A stretch of 45,755 bases of DNA from Candidatus Bacteroides merdigallinarum (lineage in GTDB: Bacteria > Bacteroidota > Bacteroidia > Bacteroidales > Bacteroidaceae): contig DXBX01000030.1 of the NCBI GenBank assembly GCA_019116285.1, positions 1 through 45,755 of the forward strand. The letters are read 5' to 3'. A program made the translations under genes and the position numbers. The notes beneath the pieces are model-generated. The model ran no database searches. It had not been told where the DNA came from and saw only the letters and a program-made list of their open reading frames with translations. Shown in pieces: positions 25,895-33,923 of this stretch. Position 1 is the stretch's first letter. Each line of letters opens with the position of its first letter.

Positions 25895-26548
25895 TTAGAA
25901 TTGATGGGGCGTCACTTTGTATTGGTTTAGGTCAAATTGCAAGTTGATGGCATTGAATCCTTCCAAAGGCGTCTGATTCTCGCCTTCGCCCAGCAGGACT
26001 TCGGTGGCAGTGATGTCGAAGGCTGCGTGGCCGCTTTCCACAGCATAAGCGCCCTGTGTACCGGCTTCCACCGTCACTTCTATCTGCAACGGTTGGGCCT
26101 CTTCTTCTGTGTCTGCGGACAAGTCTACAGTCAGTTTCAGGGGCTTGGGATCGAGGACGAAGTTTACGCTGTCCTTGGCTGCCGTGAGCGTGGGCTTGTA
26201 GCCGATGGGATAGTTGACTTGTCCCACGGCTGCCACAATCTGGTCGGCCAAGGTCTCGTCTTGCACCACGGCCAGGACAATATCTTTGACGGGGAAGTCC
26301 TCGAAGTAGATAGTATCATTATCCAAGGTGGCTGTAATGTCTGTGCCTTCCGGAGTCTCTTCGCCGTCCTGCGGGGCAACGCTGCTGGTAATCATCTTGC
26401 CGGAGTAGTCGCCGAACATCACATCCGTCGTCACTTCATCGGGAGCGGGCGTGACATCGTCATCATCGCTGCAAGATACGAAACAAAACGCGCTCCCCAT
26501 CAGAAGCAGGGAAGCAAAAACCTGTGCGGTCACAATCAATTTTTTCAT
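25895..26548 (-). CDS. Lipoprotein, DUF4840-like
   Basis: A 217-residue exported protein with a lipobox (CFVSC near residue 27) followed by an Asp run (SDDDD) that is common in Bacteroidales surface lipoproteins. The mature part opens with MFGDYSGKMI and is rich in beta-forming repeats; its layout resembles DUF4840 proteins, but I hold that family name loosely. It is acidic throughout, with few Cys or His and no visible catalytic motif. An upstream in-frame Met at 26608 would add 20 residues before the signal peptide and was rejected. Transcribed alone. Confidence 0.65.
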   Translation of the reverse strand: MKKLIVTAQVFASLLLMGSAFCFVSCSDDDDVTPAPDEVTTDVMFGDYSGKMITSSVAPQDGEETPEGTDITATLDNDTIYFEDFPVKDIVLAVVQDETLADQIVAAVGQVNYPIGYKPTLTAAKDSVNFVLDPKPLKLTVDLSADTEEEAQPLQIEVTVEAGTQGAYAVESGHAAFDITATEVLLGEGENQTPLEGFNAINLQFDLNQYKVTPHQF

Positions 26549-26865
26549 TTTACTTTTGGGTTTTAATAAGTTAATAATACCACGGCTTCTTGTCGGCCGT
26601 TTGCGCACTAAATAGGTTACTGCGCCAAATATTGCATGGGCTGAATGTTAAAATATGCTTCGCTATTGATAGCTAACTGATTATGGATGATCCTATGTGG
26701 TGAAAACCCTTTTTTGAATTCGGGTTTCCGGTGCTTTGTCCATTGGAAGGATTTGCTTTAATTAACAGGACGCCGTGCAATATCGGGCGTAATCCGGCTT
26801 TTTCTAGGAAGAACTGGGCAGAGTACGGTCGTCTTTGCCAATGAATCATTAACTATTGAAACTAT
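26549..26865. other. Divergent intergenic region, no gene seen
   Basis: It separates a minus-strand lipoprotein gene from the plus-strand TetR gene and should carry both promoters, yet no clean TAnnTTTG is found on either strand. AAACCC (about 26703-26708) and GGGTTT (about 26722-26727) can form a hairpin around a T-run. If the TetR protein is self-regulated, its operator would lie here. Confidence 0.5.
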
Positions 26866-27432
26866 ATGGACGAGAATACAAGGAAAAGATTGATAGCTTT
26901 CACCTCACAATCGTTGAGGCAACAGGGTATACGTGCTGTCCGCATGGATGTGGTGGCTCGCGAGATGAACATGTCCAAACGTACATTGTATAAGGTCTAT
27001 GAAAGCAAGGACAATCTGGTCAACGCTTGCCTGGATGCGTATGCTGCCCGGATAGGGAACTTGTTTCAACTTATGAAATGCAACCATCCGGAGCCTTTGT
27101 CGCTCTTGGGTGAGGTTTCCCAGGCATTCGTGCAGATGTTGTACAAGGCGGACTGTGCTTTCTGGTCGGACATTGCCGGCAGTTATCGCCACATCTATGA
27201 GGCCATCCACAATCTCTGGTGTGAGGAGTTGGAACGGAATCTCCTCTCTTGCAAGGCTGAATGTTTGGTGATACCGGGACTGGATGTGGCGAAGTTCACC
27301 GCTTCCTTCATGACCGTGCTGCGTCAAGCCCGTATCATGGAGTGCCCTCAAGCCATGTTGCACGATTCTGCTTATTTCATGTTGAGGGGGATATTGACTG
27401 CGGAAGGATTGCAGATGTTCAAGGCTGGTTAG
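26866..27432 (+). CDS. TetR family transcriptional regulator
   Basis: A 188-residue regulator with an N-terminal TetR helix-turn-helix (about 8-55): SLRQQGIRAVRMDVVAREMNMSKRTLYKVYESKDNLV, including the characteristic TLYxxxxxKxxL ending. The C-terminal ligand domain (60-188) is helical and has several Cys residues (CNHP, KADCAFW, CEEL, SCKAECL), perhaps incidental. Ligand and targets are unknown. The nearest divergent gene is the DUF4840-like lipoprotein, a possible target. Converges with the GNAT gene. Confidence 0.88.
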   Translation: MDENTRKRLIAFTSQSLRQQGIRAVRMDVVAREMNMSKRTLYKVYESKDNLVNACLDAYAARIGNLFQLMKCNHPEPLSLLGEVSQAFVQMLYKADCAFWSDIAGSYRHIYEAIHNLWCEELERNLLSCKAECLVIPGLDVAKFTASFMTVLRQARIMECPQAMLHDSAYFMLRGILTAEGLQMFKAG

Positions 27433-27446
27433 TACATCTGTGCACT

Positions 27447-28094
27447 TTACTTGTAGTCCTTCTGCATCGCCACCACTTCCAGGAAGCGTCGCTGTGTAGG
27501 CGTGCCGCCAATCCTTTCTTTAGGAGGAAATTGGGCATCAAAAGCTTGTACCGCCGCTTCGTCCACGTTGTATATCTCATCCTCAAAATAACGGCCGGCC
27601 GCGTTCTTCAAGGCATTTGCATAGAGCGGGCAGACGTGCAAGGCAGCCATATACTTGTTTTCCGAAGTGCGGATGCCGAACTGCTCGGCTGCCGTGAAGC
27701 CTACTTTCGTATAATACAGCGGGTCGCCGCAGAGCAGGATGGCCCGGTAACCCATTGCCGTAGCCACATTACGTGCGTGCTCTATCAGCTTCCGTCCCAC
27801 ACCCTTACGCTGAAAAGCCGGGAGCACGGCTATTGGTCCCAGGCTCAATACCTCGTAGCGGTTGCCGTTATCGCCCAGAATGTACGACTTCATGAAGACC
27901 ACGGAGCCGATGATTTGTCCGTCCGCCACCGCCACGAAGTCCAGTTCGGGGACGAAGTTAGGTGACCGGCGCATGATGTGCAGCAGGTAGTGCTCCGTGC
28001 ATCCGGGCGAATAATGGTTCCAAAAGGCTTCCCGTACCACGTGCTCTGTCTCGCGGTAATCCGTAGGTCGTTCAAGGCGAATCTGTATGTCCAT
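27447..28094 (-). CDS. GNAT family N-acetyltransferase
   Basis: A 215-residue acetyl-CoA-dependent acyltransferase. The GNAT acetyl-CoA site is seen as LGPIAVLPAFQRKGVGRKLIEHA (about 84-106; the Q/R-x-x-G-x-G/A signature is QRKGVG), with a following beta bulge (ILLCGDPLYYTKVGF). This arrangement resembles YhbS-like acetyltransferases, whose substrates are mostly unknown. The chosen start (28094) gives MDIQIRLERPTDY; a 15-residue longer frame lacks similarity. Converges with the TetR gene across only 14 bases. Confidence 0.87.
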   Translation of the reverse strand: MDIQIRLERPTDYRETEHVVREAFWNHYSPGCTEHYLLHIMRRSPNFVPELDFVAVADGQIIGSVVFMKSYILGDNGNRYEVLSLGPIAVLPAFQRKGVGRKLIEHARNVATAMGYRAILLCGDPLYYTKVGFTAAEQFGIRTSENKYMAALHVCPLYANALKNAAGRYFEDEIYNVDEAAVQAFDAQFPPKERIGGTPTQRRFLEVVAMQKDYK

Positions 28095-28172
28095 ATTGCT
28101 TTCCTTTTTGCTTTTGACGGCGAAGATAACGAAAAACAAGGAGAAACGTCGTTAAAAAATAGATGAATTCCC

Positions 28173-28276
28173 GTCAAAAAGTTTGCGAAGCTTGGAATAT
28201 TCTCCATTTCCAGGCTGGAAATGTACATTTCTAAGCTGAAAATGGAGTTTTTTAGCGGCTTCGGCAAGTTTTCCTG
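28173..28276. repeat. 104-base imperfect inverted repeat
   Basis: Two 52-base arms (28173-28224 and 28225-28276) meet with no loop at TGT/ACA. I count about 34 of 52 positions complementary, and 19 of the central 23. The inner stem ends with TTTTTT on the plus strand (28248-28253). Beyond it, CTTCGGCAAGTTTTC and CTTTGGCAAACTTTT are 22-base-spaced direct copies, and AAAAAGTTTGCGAAG (about 28176-28190) is their inverted form. Confidence 0.8.
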
Positions 28277-28334
28277 TGGCTTTGGCAAACTTTTATGCCG
28301 GGGATATGCACGTTCTTTAAGCTTCCTGCTGCTG

Positions 28335-28365
28335 TTGCGCAAGCGGGGAGAAATCGCTATCTTTG
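28335..28365 (+). promoter_or_regulatory. Promoter of AICAR formyltransferase gene
   Basis: TTG at 28335-28337 and TATCTTTG at 28358-28365, spacer 20: a full match to the Bacteroides consensus. The ATG follows 26 bases later, which rules out longer upstream starts. Confidence 0.8.
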
Positions 28366-28391
28366 CAGGGAAATCAGTAGAACAAACAGAT

Positions 28392-29570
28392 ATGGCAAAA
28401 GAATTAGCATTGAAGTACGGCTGCAACCCCAATCAGAAGCCGGCCCGCATCTATATGCAGGAGGGGGAATTGCCCATAGAAGTGTTGAACGGCCGTCCCG
28501 GCTACATCAATTTCCTGGACGCGCTGAACGGATGGCAACTGGTGAAGGAACTGAAGGAGGCTACCGGGATGCCGGCGGCCACGTCGTTCAAGCACGTCAG
28601 CCCGGCGGGCGCCGCCATCGGCCTGCCCTTGGACGAGACGTTGAAGAAGATTTATTTCGTGGAGGGCCTGCCGCTCTCGCCCCTGGCCAATGCCTATGTC
28701 CGTGCCCGTGGCGCCGACCGCATGTCCAGCTACGGCGACTTCATTGCCCTGAGCGACGTGTGCGATGTGGAGACGGCCGCCTTCATCCACCGCGAAGTGT
28801 CCGATGGCGTCATTGCCCCGGGTTACACCCCTGAAGCCCTGGAGATACTGAAGAACAAGCGCAAGGGCACGTATAACATCATCCAGATAGACCCGGCATA
28901 CACGCCCGCACCCATCGAGCACAAGGATGTCTTCGGCATCACCTTCGAGCAGGGGCGCAACGAAATCCGGCTGGACGGCGACGACCTCTTCGCCAACATC
29001 CCCACGCAGAACAAGGACTTCCCCGCCGAGGCGCGGCGCGACCTGATGATTGCACTCATCACGCTGAAGTACACGCAGTCCAACTCCGTCTGCTACGTCA
29101 AGGACGGGCAGGCCATCGGCATCGGTGCCGGACAGCAGAGCCGCATCCACTGCACCCGCCTGGCCGGCAACAAGGCAGACATCTGGTACCTGCGTCAGCA
29201 CCCGAAGGTATTGAACCTGCCGTGGGTGGAGAAAATCCGCCGTGCCGACCGCGATAACACCATCGATGTCTACATCAGCGACGACCACGACGACGTGCTG
29301 GCCGACGGCGTGTGGCAGCAGTTCTTCACGGAGAAGCCGGACATCCTGCGTCGCGAGGAGAAACGCACGTGGCTGGACACGCTGAAGGGAGTGTCGCTGG
29401 GTTCGGACGCCTTCTTCCCCTTCGGCGACAACATCGAGCGGGCACACAAGAGCGGCGTGCAATACATCGCCCAGGCCGGAGGCAGCGTTCGCGACGATCA
29501 TGTCATTGCCACCTGTGACAAGTACGGCATTGCCATGGCCTTCACGGGCATCCGCCTGTTCCACCATTGA
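28392..29570 (+). CDS. AICAR formyltransferase (stand-alone)
   Basis: The 392-residue protein corresponds to the AICAR transformylase half of PurH, which transfers a formyl group from 10-formyl-THF to AICAR in the penultimate step of IMP synthesis. Visible family motifs include LKYGCNPNQKPAR at the start, SFKHVSPAGAAIG (catalytic Lys-His near 67-68) and YTQSNSVCYVKDGQAIGIGAGQQSR. The IMP cyclohydrolase domain is absent, so ring closure must come from another gene. This resembles a distinct single-domain form seen in some anaerobes. Own promoter; a bidirectional terminator follows. Confidence 0.9.
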   Translation: MAKELALKYGCNPNQKPARIYMQEGELPIEVLNGRPGYINFLDALNGWQLVKELKEATGMPAATSFKHVSPAGAAIGLPLDETLKKIYFVEGLPLSPLANAYVRARGADRMSSYGDFIALSDVCDVETAAFIHREVSDGVIAPGYTPEALEILKNKRKGTYNIIQIDPAYTPAPIEHKDVFGITFEQGRNEIRLDGDDLFANIPTQNKDFPAEARRDLMIALITLKYTQSNSVCYVKDGQAIGIGAGQQSRIHCTRLAGNKADIWYLRQHPKVLNLPWVEKIRRADRDNTIDVYISDDHDDVLADGVWQQFFTEKPDILRREEKRTWLDTLKGVSLGSDAFFPFGDNIERAHKSGVQYIAQAGGSVRDDHVIATCDKYGIAMAFTGIRLFHH

Positions 29571-29613
29571 TAAAGGGATGTGTCAGGCGCGGATTTCACG
29601 GATGCCGCGGATC

Positions 29614-29663
29614 ATAAAAAACTCCGCCTCTCAAGTATGTATGAGAGGGCGGAGTTTTTTTAT
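29614..29663. terminator. Bidirectional terminator
   Basis: AAAAACTCCGCCTCTCA (29616-29633, one base shorter) pairs with TGAGAGGGCGGAGTTTTT (29642-29659). A-run on the left and T-run on the right make it work on both strands, between the convergent formyltransferase and DUF349 genes. Confidence 0.92.
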
Positions 29664-29682
29664 AGGGTGGCAGGAAAGAGTC

Positions 29683-31551
29683 TTATTCCTGCTTCTCGTT
29701 GTTGATGCTTTCGTCCAGCACCTTGATCTTCTCTTTGGCCAGTTCGATGTCGGCTTTCAGCTTGTCCACCTTGCGGTTCAGTTCGAGGAGGAGGCTGCTG
29801 CCTTTCTTGGAAGAGGCGTTCAGGAAACCCAGGTTGTTTTCGTAGGTTTGCAGTTCGCTCTTCATGTTCTCATAGATGCGGACCAGTTTCTCGCGTTCGC
29901 GGTACAACTGTGAGCCGCCTTCCTGCATGGAGCTGACGGAAGCCTTGAAGTTGCTCAACTTGCGGTTGGAGGCGCTGATGTTGAATTGTTCGAATAGCTT
30001 GTCCACGATGTTGCGGTAACGTTTGTATATTTTGTCCTTGTCTTTGATGGGGACATGGCCGATGCTGTTCCACTGCTTCATCAGGTCGCGCACCTGTTGG
30101 GTAACTTCTTCACTGTCTGCGCTCTCATCGATGGCGTTCAGCTGGTCGATGATGGCTTTCTTCTTCTCCAAGTTTTCCTGTTCTTGGCTCCGTTGGGAGG
30201 ACTGGGCCTTGTTGCGCTGTTCGAAGAAGTAATCACAGGCCGTGATGAAGCGTTTCCACACCTCGTTGGAGTGGCGTTTGTTCACCGGACCGATGGTCTT
30301 CCATTCCTTTTGCAGTTTGGTTAGGGCGTCTGCGGTGGCCTTCCAGTCGGTGCTGTCTTTCAGAGCTTCGGCTTTCTCGCAGAGGGCGCGTTTCTTCTCC
30401 AGGTTGGCGCTCATGTTCTCCTTCATGGACTTGAAGAATTCGCTCCGTTTGTGGAAGAACTCATCGCACGCCTTGTGGAAACGCTCGTAAATCTGCACGT
30501 TCATCTTCTGCGGGGCATAGCCGATGGTTTTCCATTTGGCTTGAAGGGCGATGACTTCCTGGGCTTTTTCCTCCCATTGGGACGGGGTGGTCAGTTCGTT
30601 GCAGTCGATGGCCTCCACAATCTCGCAGATGACCGTCTTCTGGTCCAGGTTGTTCCGCTCCTTCTCCTTCAGCGCCTCGAAGTGCTGTTGGTGGCGGCGG
30701 TGTATGGCCGTCGTGGCAGCCTTGAAGCGTGCCCAAATCTCGTCACGCTGTTCCTTGGCCACGGGACCCGTATCGCGGAATTCCTCGTTCAGCTTCTGCC
30801 ATTGGTGGAAGGCCGATACTACATCCGGCTCTTCGGCCAGCTTCTCGGCGGCTTCGCACAGACGTTGCTTGATTTCCAGGTTCTTCTTGAAGTCGTACTC
30901 GCGGAATTCGTTGTTCAGCTTCAGCAGGTCGTAGAACTTCTCCACATAGAGCTGGTAGTTCTTCCACAGTTCGTTGACCTTGGCAGGGGGCACGAGGGTG
31001 ACCTCGTTCCATTGCTGCTGCAGCTTCTTGAACTCGGCGTAGTTCTTGTTGGGATCGTCGGGCGATTCCACCAGTTCCTTCAGTTCTTCGATGATGGAGA
31101 GCTTCACTTGCAGGTTCATTTCCCGCTGCTTCTCCTGTTCGGCGGCCAGTTCGCTCCGCTTTTCTTTGATGACGGACATGACATTCTTGAATTCTTCTTC
31201 CGCGGGGTCAGGGGTGGGAATAAAGTCTTCGGCAGAGCCTCCGTTTTCAATGAATTGTTTCTTGGCCGCTTCTTGTTCGGCGTTGTGCAGCTTGTAGAAG
31301 GCTTGCTTCAGGCTGTCAATGTCGGCCTTTGGCGCCTCTTCCACGTGGGCAGCGATTTCTTTGAGTTTGGCCAGAATCTCTTCCTTGGTGAGTTTCTGCG
31401 CCGTTTCTACCGGTTGTTCAGTAGTGTTTTCCTCAGCGGAAGTTTCCGTGGCTACCGGTTCGGCAACTTCGGCTGTTTGCTGTTCTTCTTCTAATTCCAC
31501 CGGCTTTTGGGGGAGATTAGTGTCTAGAGTGTCCGTCATTGTATTCTTCAT
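29683..31551 (-). CDS. DUF349 coiled-coil protein
   Basis: A 622-residue, highly charged helical protein. An acidic Glu-rich N terminus (about 15-60) precedes five or more DUF349 repeats, each with a W-x(n)-[IV]G-[YPH]-P hallmark (for example WKTIGYAPQK, WKTIGPVNKRHSNEVWKRF and WNSIGHVPIKDKDKIYKRY), and a C-terminal coiled coil (about 550-615). DUF349 proteins are cytoplasmic with poorly known roles. No signal peptide. It is transcribed alone, downstream of rsmA-mgtE on the same strand after 121 bases. Confidence 0.9.
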   Translation of the reverse strand: MKNTMTDTLDTNLPQKPVELEEEQQTAEVAEPVATETSAEENTTEQPVETAQKLTKEEILAKLKEIAAHVEEAPKADIDSLKQAFYKLHNAEQEAAKKQFIENGGSAEDFIPTPDPAEEEFKNVMSVIKEKRSELAAEQEKQREMNLQVKLSIIEELKELVESPDDPNKNYAEFKKLQQQWNEVTLVPPAKVNELWKNYQLYVEKFYDLLKLNNEFREYDFKKNLEIKQRLCEAAEKLAEEPDVVSAFHQWQKLNEEFRDTGPVAKEQRDEIWARFKAATTAIHRRHQQHFEALKEKERNNLDQKTVICEIVEAIDCNELTTPSQWEEKAQEVIALQAKWKTIGYAPQKMNVQIYERFHKACDEFFHKRSEFFKSMKENMSANLEKKRALCEKAEALKDSTDWKATADALTKLQKEWKTIGPVNKRHSNEVWKRFITACDYFFEQRNKAQSSQRSQEQENLEKKKAIIDQLNAIDESADSEEVTQQVRDLMKQWNSIGHVPIKDKDKIYKRYRNIVDKLFEQFNISASNRKLSNFKASVSSMQEGGSQLYREREKLVRIYENMKSELQTYENNLGFLNASSKKGSSLLLELNRKVDKLKADIELAKEKIKVLDESINNEKQE

Positions 31552-31672
31552 TTTAGGGCGGGAAAATGCCGCCGTATTTACATTAGACTACAAATTAATG
31601 AAATAAAATTGATACCTGCCTACTCTTTCATGCACTTTTTTTCATATTCCCTGCAAATTCGTCCCAAATCCG

Positions 31673-33019
31673 TCAGGAAAGCAGTACGGTGATGCCCATA
31701 TAGAGCATCATGCCGATGATGTCGTTGGTGATGGAGATGAACGGTCCGGTGGCGATAGCGGGGTCCACTTTCAGTTTCTCCAGCGTCATGGGCACCAGCG
31801 TGCCGAAGATGGAGGCAAACATCACCACGGCAAACAGGCTGATGGAAACCGAGTAGGTGACCGTGGCCGCCGAGCCGAAGCGCACGAAGTTGTAGATGTA
31901 CACCAGCAACGAGATGATGGTGGCGTTGATGGCAGCCACGACGGCTTCCTTGCCCACCTGCTTCAGCGTGTCCTTGGCATCCAGCGAGCTGTTGGCGAGG
32001 CCTTGCACGATGATGGCGGACGACTGGGTACCTACGTTTCCGCCGGTGCCGCCGATGAGCGGGATGTAGAGTGCCATCTCCGGATGTGCGGCAAAGGTAG
32101 AGTCGAAGTTACCCAGGATCATGGAGTTGCCGATACCGCCCAGCATACCGATGAGCAGCCATGGCAGGCGGGCCGACGTCTGGCGCACCAGGTTGTCGTC
32201 CGTCTCTACGTCTTGCGACAGACCGGAGGCCAATTGGTAATCACGTTCCGACTGTTCGCGCACCTCGTCCATGACGTCGTCTACGGTGATTTGTCCCACC
32301 AGGCGTCCGATGCTGTCCACCACGGGCACGGCCACGAGGTCGTACTTCTCGATGGTCTGCACCACCTCGTCGATGGGCGTGTCCACGTGTACGGAGATGG
32401 GATCTTTCTTCATCACGTGCTTCACCTTTGATACGGAGGGCGACGTGATCATCTTCTTCAGCGGGAAGACACCTTGCAGGCGGTCCTCGTCGTCGATGAC
32501 ATATACATAATAGATTTCGTCCAAGTCCTCGGCTTGCAGGCGCATCTCCTTCAGACACTCCGGCATACTCCAGTTTTCGTTGACGGTCACCATCTCCGTG
32601 CCCATCAATCCGCCGGCCGTGTCCTCGTCATACTTCAACAGATCCACGATGTCGCCTGCCTGCTCGATGTCCTCGATGTGCGACAGCACTTCCTCCTGCT
32701 TGTCCTCGTCCAGTTCGCGCATCAGGTCTACGGCATCGTCCGTATCCATGTAGTCCACGAACTTCTTGGCGATGGTTTCCGAGGGCAGGGCTTCCAGCAA
32801 GTCCTTTCGGGAGTCCTCGTCCATCTCCACCAGTACGTCTGCGGCCGTCTCATTGTCCAGCAGGCGATAGATGAAGCGGGCTTCCTCCACGTCCAGGTCG
32901 TTGCACAGTTCGGCGATGTCGGCCGGATGGAGGTCGGCCAGCAGCGCCTTGACGCTTTCGGTATCTTTCTGCTCGATGAGGCTTTGCACCTTGTCGATGT
33001 ATTCTTCGTTTATTTCCAT
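31673..33019 (-). CDS. mgtE: Magnesium transporter MgtE
   Basis: An inner-membrane Mg2+ channel. The 448-residue protein has the MgtE N domain of acidic helical repeats (about 5-130; HPADIAELCNDLDVEEA), two CBS domains (about 135-255; VYVIDDEDRLQGVFPL and VDSIGRLVGQITVDDV) and five transmembrane segments (about 285-448) with the pore region PLIGGTGGNVGTQSS. Cytoplasmic domains close the pore when Mg2+ is high in known members. It lies 13 bases after rsmA on the same strand. Confidence 0.95.
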   Translation of the reverse strand: MEINEEYIDKVQSLIEQKDTESVKALLADLHPADIAELCNDLDVEEARFIYRLLDNETAADVLVEMDEDSRKDLLEALPSETIAKKFVDYMDTDDAVDLMRELDEDKQEEVLSHIEDIEQAGDIVDLLKYDEDTAGGLMGTEMVTVNENWSMPECLKEMRLQAEDLDEIYYVYVIDDEDRLQGVFPLKKMITSPSVSKVKHVMKKDPISVHVDTPIDEVVQTIEKYDLVAVPVVDSIGRLVGQITVDDVMDEVREQSERDYQLASGLSQDVETDDNLVRQTSARLPWLLIGMLGGIGNSMILGNFDSTFAAHPEMALYIPLIGGTGGNVGTQSSAIIVQGLANSSLDAKDTLKQVGKEAVVAAINATIISLLVYIYNFVRFGSAATVTYSVSISLFAVVMFASIFGTLVPMTLEKLKVDPAIATGPFISITNDIIGMMLYMGITVLLS

Positions 33020-33032
33020 AGGTCAGTCTGAG

Positions 33033-33833
33033 TTAAAGGTTTGCACCGTTGGTTCTGAGCACTTCTTCCACTTGGTTGGTCAGGTCAATGAACTGGGCGA
33101 CGGACAGTTGTTCCGGGCGTTTGTCGAACAGGGCATCCTGTGTCAGCGGACAATCCTTTCCCAGCAGCGGCTTGATGGAGTTGCGCAAGGTCTTGCGGCG
33201 TTGGTTGAAGGTGGTTTTCACCACTTGCTTGAACAGTTTCTCGTCGCAGCCCAATGCCTGTGTGTCGTTGCGCGTCATGCGGATGACGGCGCTCTTCACC
33301 TTGGGCGGCGGGTTGAACACGTGTTCGTGCACGGTGAAGAGGTATTCCACCCGGTACCAAGCCTGAATCAGCACGCTCAGTATGCCGTAGGTCTTGCTGC
33401 CGGGAGGGGCGGCGATGCGTTCGGCCACTTCTTTCTGGATCATTCCCGTACAGCAGGGAATCAGATTCTTGTAGTCCAGCATCTTGAAGAATATCTGGCT
33501 GGAGATGTTATATGGATAGTTTCCGGTCAGCACGAAGGGCTGTCCGTCGAACAGGCGTTCGAGGTGCATCTTCAGGAAGTCGTCCTCGATGATGTCGTCC
33601 TCCAGTTCCGGATAGTTGTCGCGCAGGTAGGCCACCGACTCGTAGTCCACCTCCACCACCTTGAGCGGACGTTCCTTCCGCAACAGGAATTGCGTCAACA
33701 CGCCCATGCCCGGTCCCACTTCCAGGACGGGGAGGCCGGGACAGGCGTCCACGGTGTCGGCTATGTCCTGCGCCACCTTCAGGTCTTTCAGGAAATGCTG
33801 GCCCAGGAACTTCTTTGGCTTGACTGATTTCAT
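33033..33833 (-). CDS. rsmA: 16S rRNA dimethyladenosine transferase
   Basis: RsmA (KsgA) dimethylates two adjacent adenines near the 3' end of 16S rRNA during ribosome assembly. The 266-residue protein has GQHFL (11-15), the SAM motif VLEVGPGMG (36-44), the acidic EVD (61-63) and the catalytic N105-Y-P-Y108. Length is normal. It is the first gene of an rsmA-mgtE unit; its promoter overlaps that of the divergent flippase-like gene. Confidence 0.96.
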   Translation of the reverse strand: MKSVKPKKFLGQHFLKDLKVAQDIADTVDACPGLPVLEVGPGMGVLTQFLLRKERPLKVVEVDYESVAYLRDNYPELEDDIIEDDFLKMHLERLFDGQPFVLTGNYPYNISSQIFFKMLDYKNLIPCCTGMIQKEVAERIAAPPGSKTYGILSVLIQAWYRVEYLFTVHEHVFNPPPKVKSAVIRMTRNDTQALGCDEKLFKQVVKTTFNQRRKTLRNSIKPLLGKDCPLTQDALFDKRPEQLSVAQFIDLTNQVEEVLRTNGANL

Positions 33834-33876
33834 CTTTCTTAAGACATGGATTATGTACTGCTTTTTTCTTTTGTGT

Positions 33877-33884
33877 TACCTTTG
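33877..33884 (+). promoter_or_regulatory. -7 element of flippase-like gene
   Basis: TACCTTTG, 30 bases before the flippase-like ATG. Only a poor -33 match (TATG) is present. Its start point would lie inside the opposing rsmA promoter. Confidence 0.55.
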
Positions 33885-33891
33885 CACCCCG

Positions 33892-33923
33892 CAAAGATAG
33901 TGCTATTTGGCTGAATGAACAAA
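33892..33923 (-). promoter_or_regulatory. Promoter of rsmA-mgtE
   Basis: On the minus strand, TATCTTTG (33899-33892) is preceded by TTTG (33923-33920) with exactly 20 bases between, a full consensus match. The -33 element lies inside the first codons of the opposite gene. It points towards the plus-strand -7 element at 33877-33884, so the two promoters cannot be used at once. Confidence 0.75.

Noticed and set aside
28173..28276. Invertible promoter (phase-variation) switch
   Set aside because: The arms abut with no segment between them to invert, and no recombinase gene is near.
30451..31494. 347-codon open frame antisense to the DUF349 gene
   Set aside because: Leu/Val/Phe-rich antisense translation of a Glu/Lys-rich coiled-coil gene; looks like a membrane protein only by codon complement.
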